Made by a program: the position numbers and the translations under genes | The notes under the pieces: model-generated | Database searches by the model: none | What the model saw: only the letters and a program-made list of their open reading frames with translations | Told to the model about the DNA's origin: nothing | From: Bradyrhizobium algeriense | GTDB lineage: Bacteria; Pseudomonadota; Alphaproteobacteria; Rhizobiales; Xanthobacteraceae | Assembly: GCF_003062295.1 (NCBI RefSeq) | Contig: NZ_PYCN01000003.1 | Coordinates: 653,789-717,788, forward strand | DNA: 64,000 nt | Direction of reading: 5' to 3' | In this document: positions 1 to 7,776 of the stretch, piece by piece | Position numbering within the stretch: position 1 is the stretch's first letter | Layout of the letters: each line of letters opens with the position of its first letter

Positions 1-1
1 A

Positions 2-688
2 TCATTTCTGGATATGCCGTATGGCGACCGCGAAAAGACGAAGATCGATCTCTATCCAGCCGCCGACAAGACAGCCCCCTGCCTGGTGTTCCTGCACGGC
101 GGTTACTGGCAGCGCAATTCGCGCGAGTTGTTTGCCATGCTGGTCGAAGGCGTCGCGGCCCATGGCTGGTCGGTTGCCATTCCCGGATATTCGCTGGCCC
201 CGGACACGTCACTGACGGAGATCGTGACAGAGATATCCCGGTCACTCGATTGGCTGACCCAAAACGGCGCGTCATACGGCATCTCCGGGCCCGTCGTGCT
301 CTCGGGCTGGTCGGCGGGCGCTCACCTCGTCGCAATGGCGCTCGATCATCCGCGCGTCACCGCGGGCCTGGCGATTTCCGGCGTGTATGATCTTGCACCC
401 ATCCGCGACACGGGGCTCAACAACGCGCTGAAGCTGACCGACCAGGAAATCGCACGACTTTCGCCGCTTCGCCTGCCCGCCGTCCACAAGCGGCTCGACA
501 TCGCCTACGGCACGGCCGAACTTCCGGCGCTGGTTTTCGATTCAATCAAGCTTCACGAAGCGCGCGTGGCCGCGCACGCACCGGGCAAGCTTTTCCCGAT
601 CGAAGGCGCGGACCATTTCAGTATCCTCAGCGAACTGCGGCGGCCTGACGGCGCGCTTGTCGAAATCGCCCGGAAGCTCGTCGGCTAG
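2..688 (+). CDS. Alpha/beta hydrolase, arylformamidase-like (5' end cut by window)
   Basis: Partial gene: the frame is open to the first bases of the window, and residues before the internal ATG at 14 (SFLDMPYG) continue the usual family start, so the true start lies outside. Visible motifs are the oxyanion-hole HGGYW, the nucleophile elbow GWSAG (Ser about residue 100 counted from the ATG) and a late GADHFS that would carry the catalytic His. This pattern matches the BD-FAE/arylformamidase-type esterases, which hydrolyse N-formyl or ester bonds; an amide or carbamate substrate would fit the neighbourhood, but that is inference. It is convergent with the Rieske gene, with the two stops overlapping by 4 bases and no room for a terminator. 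Confidence 0.8.
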   Translation, partial: SFLDMPYGDREKTKIDLYPAADKTAPCLVFLHGGYWQRNSRELFAMLVEGVAAHGWSVAIPGYSLAPDTSLTEIVTEISRSLDWLTQNGASYGISGPVVLSGWSAGAHLVAMALDHPRVTAGLAISGVYDLAPIRDTGLNNALKLTDQEIARLSPLRLPAVHKRLDIAYGTAELPALVFDSIKLHEARVAAHAPGKLFPIEGADHFSILSELRRPDGALVEIARKLVG

Positions 689-1026
689 GTCGCCGGCGAC
701 TTGATCGCTGCAGCATCGATCCAGATCTGATCGTCACTGATGCGGACCGGGTATAGCCGCAACGGCCGGCTCGGCCAGCCGTAGGAAATCCGGCCATTAC
801 GGAGATCGAACGAAGCCGCGTGACGGGGACAGAACAAGCGTCCTCCCGACAAGTGTCCGAGACTGAGGTCCGCCTGTTCGTGCGGGCAGATCCGTTCGCA
901 GGCGACCACGCGTCCTTCGCTCCAGATCAGGATCAAATCGACGCCGGTCACGCGGACGCAGACGATTGTTTGCGAAATCAGCTGGCTAAGCCCGCAGACC
1001 GGCATCCATTGCCCGTCGCCTGACAA
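685..1026 (-). CDS. Rieske [2Fe-2S] ferredoxin-like protein
   Basis: A small soluble protein of about 113 residues with a canonical Rieske cluster pair: CPH (C-x-H) in the middle and CPRH (C-x2-H) about 18 residues later, so two Cys and two His are present to bind a [2Fe-2S] cluster. It is the size of dioxygenase-type ferredoxins or NirD-like proteins. It is last in the minus-strand Liv/molybdenum-hydroxylase operon and could carry electrons for that oxidation, though this is not shown. The start is uncertain: TTG at 1026 gives MSGDGQW..., ATG at 1005 gives a shorter protein, and TTG at 1086 would overlap livF by 41 bases. Confidence 0.75.
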   Translation of the reverse strand: MSGDGQWMPVCGLSQLISQTIVCVRVTGVDLILIWSEGRVVACERICPHEQADLSLGHLSGGRLFCPRHAASFDLRNGRISYGWPSRPLRLYPVRISDDQIWIDAAAIKSPAT

Positions 1027-1045
1027 CGCCGCCGTTTCGGGCCGC

Positions 1046-1750
1046 TCATCCGCCAAGATAGGCCTTCCGCACGTGCTCGTTCTCAATCATATCGGCGCCC
1101 GGCCCGGACAGAACGATGCGGCCGCCTTCCAGCAGATAGGCGTAGTCGCACATATCGAGCGCCGCAAACGCGTTCTGCTCCACCAGCAGTACCGTCGTCC
1201 CGGCATCGCGGATGCCGCGGATGATCGCAAAGGTTCGCTCGACGATGTTGGGCGCGAGCCCAAGGGAAGGCTCGTCGAACATGATCAAGCGAGGGCGCGA
1301 CATCAGGGCCCGACCGATCGCCAGCATTTGTTGCTCGCCGCCCGACAAGGTGCCGGCAGCCTGTTTTCTCCGTTCGGCAAGGCGTGGAAACTCGGCGTAG
1401 ATCCGAGCGCGGTCCTCCGATATCTCCGCGGATTTGGTGCGTAGATAGGCACCCATGTCGAGATTTTCCTCGACCGTCATGTGTGGAAATACCCGCCGTC
1501 CTTCCGGACAATGCGCGATCCCGCTGGCCACGACGCGCGGCGGCCTGGCGCCCGCAATGTCCTTGCCCTCGAACAGCATTGATCCGGAACGCGGCGCGAC
1601 CAGCCCGGAGATCGCGCGCAACGTGGTGCTTTTGCCGGCGCCGTTGGCGCCGATCAGGGCGACGAGCTGCCCGGCCTTGACCTCCAGCGAAATGCCGCGC
1701 AACGCCGTGACGCCGCCATAGCCACACACCATGTCGCGGATCTCAAGCAC
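1046..1750 (-). CDS. livF: Branched-chain amino acid-type ABC transporter, ATP-binding protein LivF
   Basis: A 234-residue ABC ATPase. Walker A GANGAGKST is near residue 37, the signature LSGGEQQM follows, and Walker B ends in MFDEPSLGLAP, the SLGLAP ending being typical of LivF. With livG it drives the HAAT-family transporter encoded by the adjoining genes on the cytoplasmic side of the membrane. The start is GTG at 1750, overlapping the 3' end of livG by 8 bases, so translation is probably coupled. The HAAT family also imports amides, urea and aromatic acids, so the name does not fix the substrate; next to a molybdenum hydroxylase and an amidohydrolase, a cyclic or aromatic amide is plausible. 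Confidence 0.92.
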   Translation of the reverse strand: MLEIRDMVCGYGGVTALRGISLEVKAGQLVALIGANGAGKSTTLRAISGLVAPRSGSMLFEGKDIAGARPPRVVASGIAHCPEGRRVFPHMTVEENLDMGAYLRTKSAEISEDRARIYAEFPRLAERRKQAAGTLSGGEQQMLAIGRALMSRPRLIMFDEPSLGLAPNIVERTFAIIRGIRDAGTTVLLVEQNAFAALDMCDYAYLLEGGRIVLSGPGADMIENEHVRKAYLGG

Positions 1751-2525
1751 GTGTCGCTCCCTGCCCGAGATAGGCCTCGATGACGGCCGGGTCGTTCCGG
1801 ATCACGTCCGGCGAGCCCTCGGCAATGATCCGGCCGTAGTTCAGCACCACTATGCGATCCGAGACGCTCATCACCATCGGCATGTCGTGCTCGACAAGCA
1901 GGATGGTGACGCCGCGGTCGCGGATGTTGCGGACCAATTGCACGAAGGTGTGCGTTTCCGAAGCGTTCATGCCGGAGACCGGCTCGTCGAGCAGCAGCAT
2001 CGACGGCTCCGCTGCCAGCGCCAGCGCCACGCCGACAAGTCGCTGCTCGCCGTAGGACAGTGATCCCGCAAGATCGTGGGCGCGGCGTTCGAGGCCAACC
2101 CATTCGACGAGCTCGCTGGCCCGTTCGCGCAAACGCCGCTGCGACGACCGGGCGCGCGGCAGGCCCAGAATGGCCTCGAGCAGGCTCACCCTGCCCTGGC
2201 GATGCAGCCCGACCAGCAGATTGTCGTAAACGGTGTCGTTCGGAAACACGCTGGTGCGCTGGAAGGTGCGGATCAGCCCCAGGCCAGCGATCTGATGCGG
2301 CTTCAATCCATTGAGCGCCGTCCCGCGATAGCTCACGGCGCCATGGGTTGGATCCAGGAAGCCGGTAACGACGTTGAATGCCGTCGTCTTGCCGGCGCCG
2401 TTAGGCCCGATCAGGCTGACGATCTCGCCCTCGCCGACCGTAAAGTTCATGTCCGAGAGCGCAACGAGTCCCCCGAAGTGCACGGCAACCTTTTCTACCC
2501 TCAATGCTGTCGCTGGAGCTGTCAT
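1743..2525 (-). CDS. livG: Branched-chain amino acid-type ABC transporter, ATP-binding protein LivG
   Basis: A 260-residue ABC ATPase with Walker A GPNGAGKTT, signature LSYGEQR and Walker B LLLDEPVSGMN; the extended C-terminus EAYLGQG is the usual LivG ending. It pairs with livF. ATG at 2525 is preferred because AAGGAG lies 8 bases upstream; a GTG directly before it at 2528 overlaps the livM stop and is possible. The signature has Tyr in place of one Gly (LSYGE), which is common in LivG. It is part of a tightly packed Liv operon. Confidence 0.92.
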   Translation of the reverse strand: MTAPATALRVEKVAVHFGGLVALSDMNFTVGEGEIVSLIGPNGAGKTTAFNVVTGFLDPTHGAVSYRGTALNGLKPHQIAGLGLIRTFQRTSVFPNDTVYDNLLVGLHRQGRVSLLEAILGLPRARSSQRRLRERASELVEWVGLERRAHDLAGSLSYGEQRLVGVALALAAEPSMLLLDEPVSGMNASETHTFVQLVRNIRDRGVTILLVEHDMPMVMSVSDRIVVLNYGRIIAEGSPDVIRNDPAVIEAYLGQGATRA

Positions 2526-3571
2526 CACGCATGCTCCTTGGCGTCACGTTCGGAGAAAGCGACCGGGGCAACCGTTTCGATCCGTTTCCTCGGTTTCGCA
2601 AACCGTTGCGCCAGCGATGGCACGATCCCGCGCGGCAATACGAACAGGATGACGATCAGCACGCCGCCATAGGCGATCCATTGCGCCTCCGGCGCCATGA
2701 TCGGGCGCAGGAATACCGGCAGCAGTCCGAAGATCATGCCACCGACCACAGGACCGGCGAGCGACCCCTTGCCGCCGGTGATGACCATGATCACCATCGT
2801 CACGGTATTGATGAAGGCGAATACTTCGGGATCGATGATGCGGATATAGTGTGCGTAGAGGCTGCCGGCCGCGCCTGCGATCCCTGCCGAGATCACCGCT
2901 GCCAGCGTGAGCGTCTTTGTCACGTCGATGCCGACCGATACCGCCAACGTTTCGTTTTCCATCAGCCCGCGCATGGCACGGCCGAAATGCGAATGGACCA
3001 GACGCGAGATCAGCAGATAGGTGACAACCGCGACGGCAAGCACGAGATAGTAGTTCTGCAGCTTGGTGCGCAGCGTCAGATCTCCGAGACCCGGCAATCC
3101 GATCGTAATCGAGGGAATGTTGGTCAGCGCCAGCGGACCCTGCGTCAGCTCGACCCAATTCAGCGCCACCAGGCGGACCACTTCGGCAAAGGAAATCGTC
3201 ACGATCACGAAATAGGCGCCGCGCACACGAAACGACAGCAGCCCAACGAGATATCCGCACAATCCAGCGACGAAGATTGCCAGTGCAAAACCGACGATCG
3301 GCGGCCAGGGCTCGTGAACGATGCGGAATCCGAACGGCAAGCCGGCGTCGAAGCCAAGCGACGTCAATGCGCTGACATAGGCGCCAATGCCGAAGAATGC
3401 GATATGACCGAGGCTGAGCTGGCCGGTGAACCCAAGCAGAAGATTGAGGCTCATCGCGCCGATGATAAAGATCCCGGTCGTGATCAGCGCGTTCATGAGA
3501 TACGGATCGCGCAGCCACAGCGGCACCGATGCAAACGCGACGACCGCGAGAATGGCGACCGCTGACTTCAT
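2525..3571 (-). CDS. livM: Branched-chain amino acid-type ABC transporter permease LivM
   Basis: A 348-residue integral membrane protein that starts MKSAVA and runs through about nine to ten hydrophobic segments. The LivM hallmarks GFTGQLSLGHIAFFGIGAY and GGKGSLAGPVVG (the loop that docks on the ATPase) are both present. The ATG at 3571 overlaps the livH stop (ATGA), which decides the start even though the frame stays open upstream within livH. With LivH it forms the heterodimeric channel of the transporter. Confidence 0.92.
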   Translation of the reverse strand: MKSAVAILAVVAFASVPLWLRDPYLMNALITTGIFIIGAMSLNLLLGFTGQLSLGHIAFFGIGAYVSALTSLGFDAGLPFGFRIVHEPWPPIVGFALAIFVAGLCGYLVGLLSFRVRGAYFVIVTISFAEVVRLVALNWVELTQGPLALTNIPSITIGLPGLGDLTLRTKLQNYYLVLAVAVVTYLLISRLVHSHFGRAMRGLMENETLAVSVGIDVTKTLTLAAVISAGIAGAAGSLYAHYIRIIDPEVFAFINTVTMVIMVITGGKGSLAGPVVGGMIFGLLPVFLRPIMAPEAQWIAYGGVLIVILFVLPRGIVPSLAQRFAKPRKRIETVAPVAFSERDAKEHA

Positions 3572-4440
3572 CCGACGCGCTCCGAGCGCGCGAAAAGTCC
3601 GGTCGGCTTGAAGATCAGAACCGCGATAATGATCAAAAAGCCCATGGCGTCGCGGTATCCCGATGAAACATAGCCGGCGCCCAGTTCCTCCGCCAATGCC
3701 AGAATGAAGCCGCCAATGACCGCGCCGGTGATATTGCCGAGCCCGCCGAGGATCACGATCGCGAATGCCTTGACGGCGGCGAGATCGCCCATTTGCGGGA
3801 AAATGACGTAGACCGGACCAAGCAGCGCCCCCGCCGCGGCTGCAAGGCTCGAACCGATCGCAAACGTCGAGGTGTAGATCAGATCGACGTTGACGCCCAT
3901 CAGCGAGGCGGTGTCCTGATCCTGGAACGTCGCCCGCATCGCGCAGCCGAGTTTTGTTCTGTTGATCAGGAGATAGGTGACGACGATCAGCATCGCCGCC
4001 GCGGCGAGCACGAACAGCCGCAACCAGGACACCGAGACCGGGCCCAGCACCAGCGGCGCCTCGGGGAACGGCGCCGTCACCGATTTCGCCACGCCGCCCC
4101 AGATCCACAGAGCGCCGGACTGCATCGCGATCCAGGCGCCGATCATGACCAGCATGGTCGTGTCGATATCGGAGCCGCGCAGCGGCCGCAGCAAGGTCAG
4201 CTCGATCGCCGCGCCAAGTAGCCAGCCGGCGACAACGGCGAGCGGCAACGCCAGAAAGAAGTTAACTCCGAGCTGATGCACCACGATGAACATGATGTAG
4301 GCGCCGAACGTATACAGCACCCCATGCGTGAAGTTCACGACGTTCATGATGCCGAAGATCAGCGTCAGCCCGATCCCCAGCAGCGCGTAGGTGCCGCCGA
4401 GCACCAGCATGTTGATCAGATGTTGCAGAAATTCGCTCAA
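3568..4440 (-). CDS. livH: Branched-chain amino acid-type ABC transporter permease LivH
   Basis: A 290-residue integral membrane protein with about eight hydrophobic segments. Typical LivH features are GGTYALLGIGLTLIFGIMNVVNFTHG near the N-terminus and the coupling stretch GGLGNITGAVIGG near residue 230. The start is TTG at 4440 with GGGAG five bases upstream. It is followed directly by livM with a 4-base overlap and preceded by the binding-protein gene after about 70 bases. Confidence 0.9.
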   Translation of the reverse strand: MSEFLQHLINMLVLGGTYALLGIGLTLIFGIMNVVNFTHGVLYTFGAYIMFIVVHQLGVNFFLALPLAVVAGWLLGAAIELTLLRPLRGSDIDTTMLVMIGAWIAMQSGALWIWGGVAKSVTAPFPEAPLVLGPVSVSWLRLFVLAAAAMLIVVTYLLINRTKLGCAMRATFQDQDTASLMGVNVDLIYTSTFAIGSSLAAAAGALLGPVYVIFPQMGDLAAVKAFAIVILGGLGNITGAVIGGFILALAEELGAGYVSSGYRDAMGFLIIIAVLIFKPTGLFARSERVG

Positions 4441-4511
4441 GGTGGCTCCCAGATATCCTGATGCCGGCGAGGTCCGCGGCTCGCCGCGACCTCGCCATCA
4501 GTAACGTGACG

Positions 4512-5666
4512 TCAGAGCGTCTTCATGCCGATCTTGCCGTCGGTGATTTCGATCAGATAGACATTGGGCTGGCTCTGACCGCTCTCCTTGCCTTCGGGGC
4601 CGGATTTGCGGAACACGATGTCGCCGTTCAGGCCCTTGATCTTGATGTCCCACAGCGCCGCCTTGATCGCTGCAGGCTCCGCTTTGCCCGCCTTCTCGAT
4701 CGCGGCTGCCGCGGTGCGAATGCCGTCATAGCCACGAAAACTCTCGGTGCAGCCGGCAAAGTCGAAGCCGCGCTTCTTCCATTCGGCGATGAAGTAGTTG
4801 GTCGCCTCCGGGTTCGGCGTCTTGTCGGGGAACCAGGGCAGGAAGGTCGTCAGGTGCATGGTGCCGTTGGCGGCGGCCCCCGCCTGCGCGATGATCTGGT
4901 CCGGATTCTGCGAGCCCCCGGTGGTGATGATGCGCTTCTTGAGGCCCAGGGCTGCCGCCTGCTTGAAGATCAACGTGAGCTGGTCCACCGCCGTAGTCAC
5001 GATGATGGTTTCGGAATCGGTCCCCTTCAGCTTGGAAAGCTGCGCACTCATATCCTGGGCGCCCTGATCCATGGTCTCCACGGTCCCGACCGCAATCCCC
5101 TTTTCCTTCATCATCTTGCTGAAATCCTCAGCGGTGCCGCGCCCCCAATCGTTATTGATGATCAGGAAATCGACCTTCTTTAATTCAAGCTTGTCGACGA
5201 TCCCCTTGAACGCCGCAGCCTCGATCGCCGACGGCGGCGAGATGCGGAAGATGTAGGGATTGCCGGTCGTGGTGATCTTGCCCGACGAGGAGGTCTCGAC
5301 CACCATCGGGACTTCGTATTCCATCAGCTTGGGCATCACGGCAAGCGTCAGGCTCGAACCCCACGCCCCCATCAGCACCGGCACCTTGTCGCTCGTGATC
5401 AGCTTTTCGGCGACGGCGGCCGCCTCCGTCGGATTGCTCTTGTTGTCCTCGATCACGAGTTCGAGTTTCTTGCCGAGAATGCCACCCTTTGCGTTGATCT
5501 CATCGGCAGCGATCTTGGCGCCGTTGACGACGTAGGTGCCGGAAGCGGCGAACGCGCCCGTAAGGGGCTCGTTCACGCCGATCTTGATGGTCTGAGCCTC
5601 GGCCGCACCACCCAGCAAGGCAGCCGCCAGCGCAATAGCCGGAACAATTCTGAAAGTCCGTGTCAT
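4512..5666 (-). CDS. Periplasmic substrate-binding protein, LivK/HAAT type
   Basis: A 384-residue secreted protein. The Sec signal peptide is MTRTFRIVPAIALAAALLGG with a likely cut after AEA; the mature part opens with IKIGVNEPLTGAFAASG, the family's ligand-binding start. ATG at 5666 is chosen over an in-frame start at 5789 because GGAGA lies just before it and the signal peptide begins there. It belongs to the periplasmic binding protein type 1 fold and delivers ligand to LivHM. The substrate is unknown; the operon suggests an amide or N-heterocycle. A perfect hairpin lies 52 bases upstream of the start in the mRNA. Confidence 0.9.
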   Translation of the reverse strand: MTRTFRIVPAIALAAALLGGAAEAQTIKIGVNEPLTGAFAASGTYVVNGAKIAADEINAKGGILGKKLELVIEDNKSNPTEAAAVAEKLITSDKVPVLMGAWGSSLTLAVMPKLMEYEVPMVVETSSSGKITTTGNPYIFRISPPSAIEAAAFKGIVDKLELKKVDFLIINNDWGRGTAEDFSKMMKEKGIAVGTVETMDQGAQDMSAQLSKLKGTDSETIIVTTAVDQLTLIFKQAAALGLKKRIITTGGSQNPDQIIAQAGAAANGTMHLTTFLPWFPDKTPNPEATNYFIAEWKKRGFDFAGCTESFRGYDGIRTAAAAIEKAGKAEPAAIKAALWDIKIKGLNGDIVFRKSGPEGKESGQSQPNVYLIEITDGKIGMKTL

Positions 5667-5717
5667 TTGGTTCTCCAATCTCACGCTGTTCATCTGTCCG
5701 CAGTTCAAACTTCGTCG

Positions 5718-5736
5718 TTTCCGCATCGCGCGGAAA
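5718..5736. other. Perfect 7-bp hairpin between coxSG and the Liv binding-protein gene
   Basis: Arms TTTCCGC (5718-5724) and GCGGAAA (5730-5736) are exactly complementary around a 5-base loop, in the 80-base gap before the binding-protein start. There is no U-run on the minus strand, so a terminator is unlikely. An mRNA-processing or 3'-stabilising structure that raises expression of the binding protein over the enzyme genes is one possibility. Confidence 0.4.
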
Positions 5737-5746
5737 ATCCGATCCA

Positions 5747-6943
5747 TCACGTCGCTCCACCCTTTTTGGACAAGAAACGACCGACCCAACTCGCGAGCCG
5801 CGCGCGCAAAAGGCCGAAAGCAAGCGCCATTCCATTCAGTTCGACCGCTGTGGCGTCGCCCGGTGACGCACCCGACAGCCGACGATCGAGATTGCCGGCG
5901 AACTCCGAGATCAATCGCGCCGCGAGGTCACGCACCAGCCCCGGCCTCCCGACCTGCGCCAGCATGCCCGTCAGCGTGTATCCGATAGAAAGATCGACAC
6001 GCGTCCCCTGCTCGATCGGCACCAGCCGATAGCGGATTTCGCCCTGCGTCGAAGACCGGCTGCGCCGGTCGTTGCCGATGCCGACGATGCGGCCGGACAT
6101 ATCGGTGGGGCTTCGCTCGACGCGCGCGGCGCCCTGGAACGTCGCGGCGATCGGGCCAATCCTGACACGGATGGCGCCCTCGACGCACTCCGGCTTCGGC
6201 GGCGCCGTCAACGACGCGCCGGGAAGGCATGCCGCGACGGCCGCGATGTCGTCGAACATCGCAAACACTTGCTCGGGCGGGTGCGCGACGCTGAACTGCT
6301 GCTCCAGGACGGTGGCGGGGGTGAAATCCGGAATCGAGGCGACCGAACCGACCGCCTCCGGCGACGTTGGTTCGCTTTCGACCGGCCGCATGCGTTCGGT
6401 CCGGTCTGCGTCGCTTCGATCTGAGCCGACGGGACCCAGGATCTTTCGCCCTCCGTCCGGCATCGGCGCGATATCGCGGGCGCGCCGCGCTTCGATCACA
6501 GACTTGACCGCACGCACGATACCGACATAGCCGGTGCACCGGCACAGATTGCCGCTCAATCCGACACGGATCAGGCGCTCGTCGGCTTGCGGCAGGCGCA
6601 GCACAAGATCACGCGCCGAAACCAGCATTCCCGGCGTGCAGTAGCCGCATTGCAATGCATGCTCGCGGGTGAAGGCCGCCCGAAGTTCTGTCGTAACGCT
6701 GTCGTCGTCGAGCCCTTCGATCGTGGTGACCTCAGCTCCCTCGCAGGCCACCGCATAGGTGATGCACGAGCGCGCCGGGACGCCGTCGAGCAGCACCGTG
6801 CATGCCCCGCAGACGCCGTGTTCGCAACCGAGATGCGTACCGGTCAGGTCGAGTTTTTCACGGACAAAATCCGCGAGATTGGTGCGCGGCTCCGCCGATA
6901 CCTGCACGGCGCGCCGATTTACGGTGAGTGCGATCATGCTCAT
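5747..6943 (-). CDS. Fused molybdenum-hydroxylase iron-sulfur subunit (CoxS) and CoxG-type SRPBCC protein
   Basis: A 398-residue two-domain protein. Residues 1-155 are a complete CoxS/XdhC-like [2Fe-2S] subunit: Cys 40, 45, 48 and 60 bind the first cluster, and Cys 99, 102, 134 and 136 (motifs CGYC and CRC) bind the second. After a linker rich in charged residues and prolines (155-215), residues 216-360 match a CoxG/SRPBCC carbon-monoxide-dehydrogenase accessory domain (FSVAHPPEQVFAMFDDI, CLPGAS). The C-terminal 30 residues form an apolar/basic segment like the CoxG membrane anchor. The subunit transfers electrons from the molybdenum site to FAD; the fused domain probably holds the enzyme at the membrane. 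ATGA overlap with coxM upstream. CoxS and CoxG are normally separate proteins. Confidence 0.88.
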   Translation of the reverse strand: MSMIALTVNRRAVQVSAEPRTNLADFVREKLDLTGTHLGCEHGVCGACTVLLDGVPARSCITYAVACEGAEVTTIEGLDDDSVTTELRAAFTREHALQCGYCTPGMLVSARDLVLRLPQADERLIRVGLSGNLCRCTGYVGIVRAVKSVIEARRARDIAPMPDGGRKILGPVGSDRSDADRTERMRPVESEPTSPEAVGSVASIPDFTPATVLEQQFSVAHPPEQVFAMFDDIAAVAACLPGASLTAPPKPECVEGAIRVRIGPIAATFQGAARVERSPTDMSGRIVGIGNDRRSRSSTQGEIRYRLVPIEQGTRVDLSIGYTLTGMLAQVGRPGLVRDLAARLISEFAGNLDRRLSGASPGDATAVELNGMALAFGLLRARLASWVGRFLSKKGGAT

Positions 6944-7776
6944 GCGGCGGCCTCACTGACCGCGCGCTTGAGCACGCTCACATGAATATGCCGATGCGCC
7001 GCGCTCGATACGCCGGCCTTTGCCAGGAGGACGTCAGCTACACGCACGTCGAAGCGATCCTTGTAGTCGCCGGCAATGCGTCCGCCAAACAGCTCTGCAG
7101 CGTTGGTTATGACGATCGGCGCGGAATCGATCGCGCCGATCACGACGCGGGCCGATGCGGCGCTCGGATCGATCAGGATCGCCCCGATCGCATGCGCGAA
7201 TTCGCCTGTCTTGCGACAACTCTTGGCGTAGCCCCAATGCGCCGATGCCGGCATCGCCGGGACGTGAATGGTCTCGACGATCTCGCCATCGCGCAGCGCA
7301 GATTCGAGCGCGCCGACGATGAAATCCTCCATCGCCACCATGCGCGCACCCGCGCGGCTTCGCAGCGTCAATCGTGCTCCCAGCGCCGACAGCGCCGATA
7401 CCCAGTCTGCCGCGGGATCGGCGTGGCTGAGCGATCCGCCAACCGTGCCACGATTGCGCACGGCGCGGTAGGCGATATTAGCAGCCACGCGCTGCATGGC
7501 GCCGCGCGTGACGTCGGGAATGCGTCCGTCCTCGATATCGGCGTGGGTAACACAGGCCCCGAGCACGAGTTCGTCGCCGCGACGCTCAACCTGCTTGAGC
7601 TCGGCAAGACCGGTGATGTCGACGATCAACTGCGGCTCCACCAGCCGCAGATTGAGCATGGGACCAAGCGACTGGCCGCCGGCCATGATCTTGGCGGAAG
7701 TTTTGGCCTCGCCGAGCACGGCAAGCGCCGCCTGCAGGTCGCGTGGACGTTGGTAGCCGAAAGGCGCCGGTTTCAT
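6940..7776 (-). CDS. Molybdenum hydroxylase FAD-binding subunit (CoxM family)
   Basis: A 278-residue protein of the CO-dehydrogenase flavoprotein family. It has the two FAD pyrophosphate motifs AGGQSL (near residue 32) and TVGGSLSHADPAAD (near residue 111), followed by the CoxM C-terminal domain. It carries electrons from the [2Fe-2S] subunit to the final acceptor. Start ATG at 7776 overlaps the coxL stop and its own stop overlaps the CoxS-CoxG start, so three subunits are translationally coupled in the order L-M-S. Confidence 0.92.
   Translation of the reverse strand: MKPAPFGYQRPRDLQAALAVLGEAKTSAKIMAGGQSLGPMLNLRLVEPQLIVDITGLAELKQVERRGDELVLGACVTHADIEDGRIPDVTRGAMQRVAANIAYRAVRNRGTVGGSLSHADPAADWVSALSALGARLTLRSRAGARMVAMEDFIVGALESALRDGEIVETIHVPAMPASAHWGYAKSCRKTGEFAHAIGAILIDPSAASARVVIGAIDSAPIVITNAAELFGGRIAGDYKDRFDVRVADVLLAKAGVSSAAHRHIHVSVLKRAVSEAAA

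Noticed and set aside
2525..4108. A 527-codon open frame that would extend LivM upstream
   Set aside because: Its first 179 codons overlap livH in another frame and are rich in Arg/Gly without membrane character; LivM homology begins at the ATG at 3571.
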